A stretch of 64,000 bases of DNA, from NCBI GenBank assembly GCA_938041335.1, contig CALIAF010000020.1:35859-99858 (forward strand). The letters are read 5' to 3'. The DNA is from an uncultured Ulvibacter sp. (GTDB lineage: Bacteria > Bacteroidota > Bacteroidia > Flavobacteriales > Flavobacteriaceae). Below the pieces are notes generated by a model. The model ran no database searches. It was not told the origin of the DNA and saw only the letters and a program-made list of their open reading frames with translations. Below are positions 61,302 through 64,000 of this stretch, piece after piece (within the stretch, counting starts at the first letter, position 1; each line of letters opens with the position of its first letter). A program made the position numbers and the translations under genes.

Positions 61302-61332
61302 TTTGTAAATCAAAAGAAAAGAATTATTTTTG
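61302..61332 (+). promoter_or_regulatory. rpsA promoter
   Basis: TTTG at 61302-61305, 19 bases, TATTTTTG at 61325-61332. Both elements and the spacing match the Bacteroidota housekeeping consensus exactly. The stretch 61095-61301 before it holds no gene that I can support. Confidence 0.78.
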
Positions 61333-61338
61333 CAATCC

Positions 61339-61483
61339 TTTTGCGGCAAATCAAGAAAAAAAGGAGTTAAAACAATCAAAATCAAACCCTTCTGTGGGAT
61401 CGTCGCGTAATTTCTTGTAAAAGCACAGAATACAAATCTGGCACATTTTGGCGAAAGCCAAATCAAACCAGAAGAACAAAATA
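61339..61483 (+). promoter_or_regulatory. Long structured 5' leader of rpsA
   Basis: About 145 bases between the predicted start of transcription and the ATG. It contains TTCTGTG / CACAGAA (61390-61396 with 61434-61440). Just before the gene, TTTGGC-GAAA-GCCAAA (61447-61462) is a six-pair stem closed by a GNRA tetraloop, 21 bases from the ATG. By analogy with other S1 leaders this may be a site for feedback control by S1; that is inference. Confidence 0.45.
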
Positions 61484-63433
61484 ATGGCTGATAAAGCAAA
61501 AAAAGAGGTAGCAGAAAAAGCTACAGAAGCAAAAGCAAAAGTGGAAGCAGTAACTGAAGAGGTTGCTACAGAAACAAAAGAAGTAGTAGCAGAAGTTACT
61601 GCAGAAGCAGTAGAAGCTGCCGCTGTGGTTGAAGAAGCTGCGGCTCCAGCAAAACCAGAAAGAGAACTTTCTTTGAAAGAAAGCGATCCAGACAAGTTTT
61701 TAGCAGACTTTAACTGGCACAACTACGAGGAAGGTATTGACCCAATCGATGATGGTAAGCTAGATGAGTTTGAGAAGTTGGTAAAAGACAATTTTGTAGA
61801 TACTATTGATAACGAAGTAGTAGAAGGTGAAGTAGTATTCTTATCTGATCGTGATGCAATTATTGACATCAACGCGAAGAGTGAAGGTGTTATTTCTCTT
61901 AACGAATTTCGTTACAACCCAGACCTTAAGGTTGGGGATAAAGTAGAAGTTTTAATTGATGTACGTGAAGACGCAACAGGACAATTAATCTTATCTCACC
62001 GAAAGGCGAGAACGATTATGGCTTGGGATCGTGTAAATAAAGCACACGATGAAGCAACTATCGTTAACGGTTTTGTAAAATGCAGAACTAAAGGTGGTAT
62101 GATTGTAGACGTTTTTGGTATCGAAGCATTCTTACCAGGTTCGCAGATAGATGTGAAGCCTATTAGAGACTACGATGTATATGTAGGAAAAACAATGGAA
62201 TTCAAGGTGGTGAAAATCAACCACGAATTTAAAAACGTTGTAGTATCTCACAAAGCACTTATCGAAGCAGATATCGAAGAGCAGAAGAAGGAGATCATCG
62301 GGCAGCTTGAAAAAGGACAGGTACTTGAAGGTGTTGTTAAAAACATCACTTCATACGGAGTATTTGTGGATCTTGGAGGTGTTGATGGATTGGTACACAT
62401 TACTGACCTTTCTTGGTCACGTATCAACCACCCGAATGAAATCGTTGAGCTTGATCAGAAACTGAATGTGGTAATCCTTGATTTTGATGAGGATAAAACA
62501 CGTATCCAGTTAGGTCTTAAGCAACTTTCTAAGCATCCTTGGGAGGCTTTAGGAGAAGAGCTTAAAGTAGGTGATAACGTAAAAGGTAAAGTAGTTGTAA
62601 TCGCAGATTACGGTGCATTTATCGAAGTAGAAGAAGGAGTAGAAGGTCTTATACACGTTTCTGAAATGTCTTGGTCTACGCACTTACGTAGCGCACAAGA
62701 TTTTGTAAAAGTAGGAGATGTAGTAGATGCTCAAATTCTTACACTAGATCGTGAAGATCGTAAGATGAGCCTTGGTATCAAGCAATTAACGCAAGATCCA
62801 TGGACAGATATTACTTCTAAATATCCTGTAGGGTCACGTCACGAAGGTATCGTACGTAACTTTACAAACTTTGGTGTGTTCTTAGAACTTGAAGAAGGTA
62901 TCGACGGGCTTATCTATATTTCTGATCTTTCTTGGACTAAGAAGGTGAAGCATCCATCAGAATTCTGTGAGGTAGGAGATAAACTAGAAGTAGTGGTTCT
63001 TGAGCTTGACGTAGATGGACGTAAACTTTCATTAGGTCACAAGCAGATCGAAGCAAATCCTTGGGATAAATACGAAGGAGAATTTAAGGTAGGTACTACT
63101 CACAAAGCTGCAATCACTGAGATCGTAGATAAAGGAGCAACGATCGACTTTAATGAGGATATTACTGCATTTGTTCCTACACGTCACCTTGAAAAAGAAG
63201 ACGGTACTAAACTAGGAAAAGGAGAAGAGGCAGAATTCCAAATTATTGAATTCAACAAAGACTTCAAGCGTGTAGTTGCTTCACATATGGTAATCCATAA
63301 AGAAGAAGAAGCTAAAATCGTTAAGCAACAAGCTAAGAAAGCTAAAACTCAATCTGATGAGTCTAAGCCTACATTAGGTGATGCAAACGATGCGCTAGCA
63401 GCTCTTAAAGCAAAAATGGAAGGAAAGGAGTAA
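61484..63433 (+). CDS. rpsA: 30S ribosomal protein S1
   Basis: A 649-residue RNA-binding protein of the small ribosomal subunit, needed to bring many mRNAs to the ribosome. After an Ala/Glu/Lys-rich N-terminal extension of about 70 residues there are six S1 domains. The central ones are clear: VLEGVVKNITSYGVFVDLGG, VKGKVVVIADYGAFIEVEEG, RHEGIVRNFTNFGVFLELEE. Domain 1 and the last one are diverged. The C-terminus is Lys/Ala-rich. ATG at 61484 (MADKAKKEVAEK) is preferred over one at 61448, since the earlier one lies in the leader hairpin. The acidic-alanine N-terminal extension is seen in Bacteroidota S1. Confidence 0.96.
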   Translation: MADKAKKEVAEKATEAKAKVEAVTEEVATETKEVVAEVTAEAVEAAAVVEEAAAPAKPERELSLKESDPDKFLADFNWHNYEEGIDPIDDGKLDEFEKLVKDNFVDTIDNEVVEGEVVFLSDRDAIIDINAKSEGVISLNEFRYNPDLKVGDKVEVLIDVREDATGQLILSHRKARTIMAWDRVNKAHDEATIVNGFVKCRTKGGMIVDVFGIEAFLPGSQIDVKPIRDYDVYVGKTMEFKVVKINHEFKNVVVSHKALIEADIEEQKKEIIGQLEKGQVLEGVVKNITSYGVFVDLGGVDGLVHITDLSWSRINHPNEIVELDQKLNVVILDFDEDKTRIQLGLKQLSKHPWEALGEELKVGDNVKGKVVVIADYGAFIEVEEGVEGLIHVSEMSWSTHLRSAQDFVKVGDVVDAQILTLDREDRKMSLGIKQLTQDPWTDITSKYPVGSRHEGIVRNFTNFGVFLELEEGIDGLIYISDLSWTKKVKHPSEFCEVGDKLEVVVLELDVDGRKLSLGHKQIEANPWDKYEGEFKVGTTHKAAITEIVDKGATIDFNEDITAFVPTRHLEKEDGTKLGKGEEAEFQIIEFNKDFKRVVASHMVIHKEEEAKIVKQQAKKAKTQSDESKPTLGDANDALAALKAKMEGKE

Positions 63434-63457
63434 TTCTTTAATTCAATTTTTTATAAC

Positions 63458-63490
63458 AAAAGCCTCTCAGGAAACTGAGAGGCTTTTTTG
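63458..63490 (+). terminator. rpsA terminator
   Basis: Stem AAAAGCCTCTCAG / CTGAGAGGCTTTT with a GAAA tetraloop and T run. Confidence 0.93.
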
Positions 63491-63553
63491 TTGGTGTTAA
63501 AATAAATCTAAATTCATGATAAAAGGTTTTATTAGATCTTTTGTGTGCTTAAT

Positions 63554-63588
63554 TTTGCCAAAGTCTTACAAGTAAAAAAATAAATTTG
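63554..63588 (+). promoter_or_regulatory. Promoter of the last gene
   Basis: TTTG (63554-63557), 23 bases, TAAATTTG (63581-63588). An inverted repeat CTTACAA / TTGTAAG (63565-63571 and 63586-63592) overlaps the -7 box and could be an operator. Confidence 0.6.
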
Positions 63589-63625
63589 TAAGAATTAACT
63601 AATCATCTAATCAATTTTTAAAAAA

Positions 63626-64000
63626 ATGAAAAAAATTATTTTAACAGCAGCATTTGCAGTAATCGGAATGACAGCATTAACGGCACAAGAATTTGGTGTG
63701 AAAGCGGGTTACACAGCTGGAACAATTAAAGCATCTGGTAACGATTCAGATGTGTCTAATACTGAAAGTGGTTTTAGCATAGGTGTTTTTGGGCTATTTG
63801 AAGCAACAGAGACTATTGATATTAAACCAGAAGTTATCTATACAAACATTGAGGATTCTAGCTTTCTTCAAGTTCCTGTTCTAGGTAAATTTGCAATAGG
63901 TGACGGTGGCTTTAATCTTCAAGCTGGTCCACAATTTAATTTTGTACTTGAAGACACTGGAGAAAATGTAAGTGCTCTCTCTGTTGGTCTTACTGGAGGA
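63626..64000 (+). CDS. Outer-membrane beta-barrel protein, 3' end outside window
   Basis: Open from the ATG to the right edge (125 codons). Signal peptide ILTAAFAVIGMTALTAQ, then EFGVKAGYTAGTIKASG and SGFSIGVFGLFEATETIDIK with PEVIYTNIEDSSFLQVPVL. This is the pattern of PorT-like/OMP_b-brl small barrels of Bacteroidota (F-G-V-K-A-G at the start, later Q-V-P-V-L). Function unknown, outer membrane. Confidence 0.85.
   Translation, partial: MKKIILTAAFAVIGMTALTAQEFGVKAGYTAGTIKASGNDSDVSNTESGFSIGVFGLFEATETIDIKPEVIYTNIEDSSFLQVPVLGKFAIGDGGFNLQAGPQFNFVLEDTGENVSALSVGLTGG

Noticed and set aside
61351..61722. Minus-strand ORF rich in Ala, Ser and Thr
   Set aside because: Antisense to the low-complexity N-terminus and leader of rpsA.

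Overview
The window looks like a chromosomal segment of a marine-type member of the Flavobacteriaceae (Bacteroidota). The evidence is a low-GC genome, many TAnnTTTG-type -7 promoter boxes with very few Shine-Dalgarno sequences, T9SS (Por secretion) C-terminal sorting domains, DUF4252, DUF4834, DUF5916 and BatA-type proteins, and a menaquinone pathway. No rRNA, tRNA, CRISPR array, phage or insertion sequence was seen. Genus is not determinable by eye.

Layout. 1-9 kb: 3' part of a zinc metalloprotease, a decayed gene remnant, threonine aldolase, a repeat-rich OmpA protein, a secreted thioredoxin, YbaB, a prolyl-oligopeptidase lipoprotein, and a cysteine-synthase-like enzyme. 9-17 kb: an alpha-oxoamine synthase (candidate sulfonolipid or sphingolipid enzyme together with the preceding gene), a GNAT-like protein, an outer-membrane protein, DUF4834, YfhO and a glycosyltransferase. 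17-24 kb: two paralogous secreted proteins, each behind a sigma-54-like promoter, then a T9SS cargo protein, uvrA and a sigma factor with a small downstream ORF. 24-29 kb: nth, bcp, a tandem pair of secreted proteins and an S41 peptidase. 29-31 kb: an ECF sigma / putative anti-sigma / DUF4252 / DUF4252 operon. 31-36 kb: cyclophilin, Nudix hydrolase, acyltransferase, then a second sigma factor with a membrane partner, divergent from an array of tandem micro-ORFs. 36-46 kb: DUF1272, DUF5916, SulP transporter, a GT39/GT2 pair, a bile-acid-symporter-type transporter, an LRR protein and an esterase. 46-50.5 kb: thioesterase, menF and menD (menaquinone), then an S1-domain protein. 50.5-64 kb: lspA, a DinB protein, a TPR protein, a large protein of unknown function, an MBL hydrolase, an esterase, a dihydroorotase homologue lacking its first metal ligands, a BatA-like protein, rpsA and the start of an outer-membrane beta-barrel gene.

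The strongest candidate for an undescribed system is at 35304-35952. Three tandem 28-29-residue ORFs share the ends MRTLDSNQL and WNSKRR around a variable centre and differ largely by synonymous changes at the conserved positions. A fourth basic small ORF follows, then a terminator. The array is transcribed divergently from an ECF sigma factor with a membrane-protein partner. Sigma gene, array and the separate ECF operon at 29 kb all have a GTAAC-N16-C(G/T/A)(T/A)C promoter-like motif. Other unusual signals are the sigma-54-like promoters at 18.3 and 19.3 kb, a strongly over-represented decamer CTTCGGAAAT scattered through the window, two candidate small RNAs, and -7 boxes placed so close to the menD and MBL-hydrolase ATGs that those mRNAs may be leaderless.
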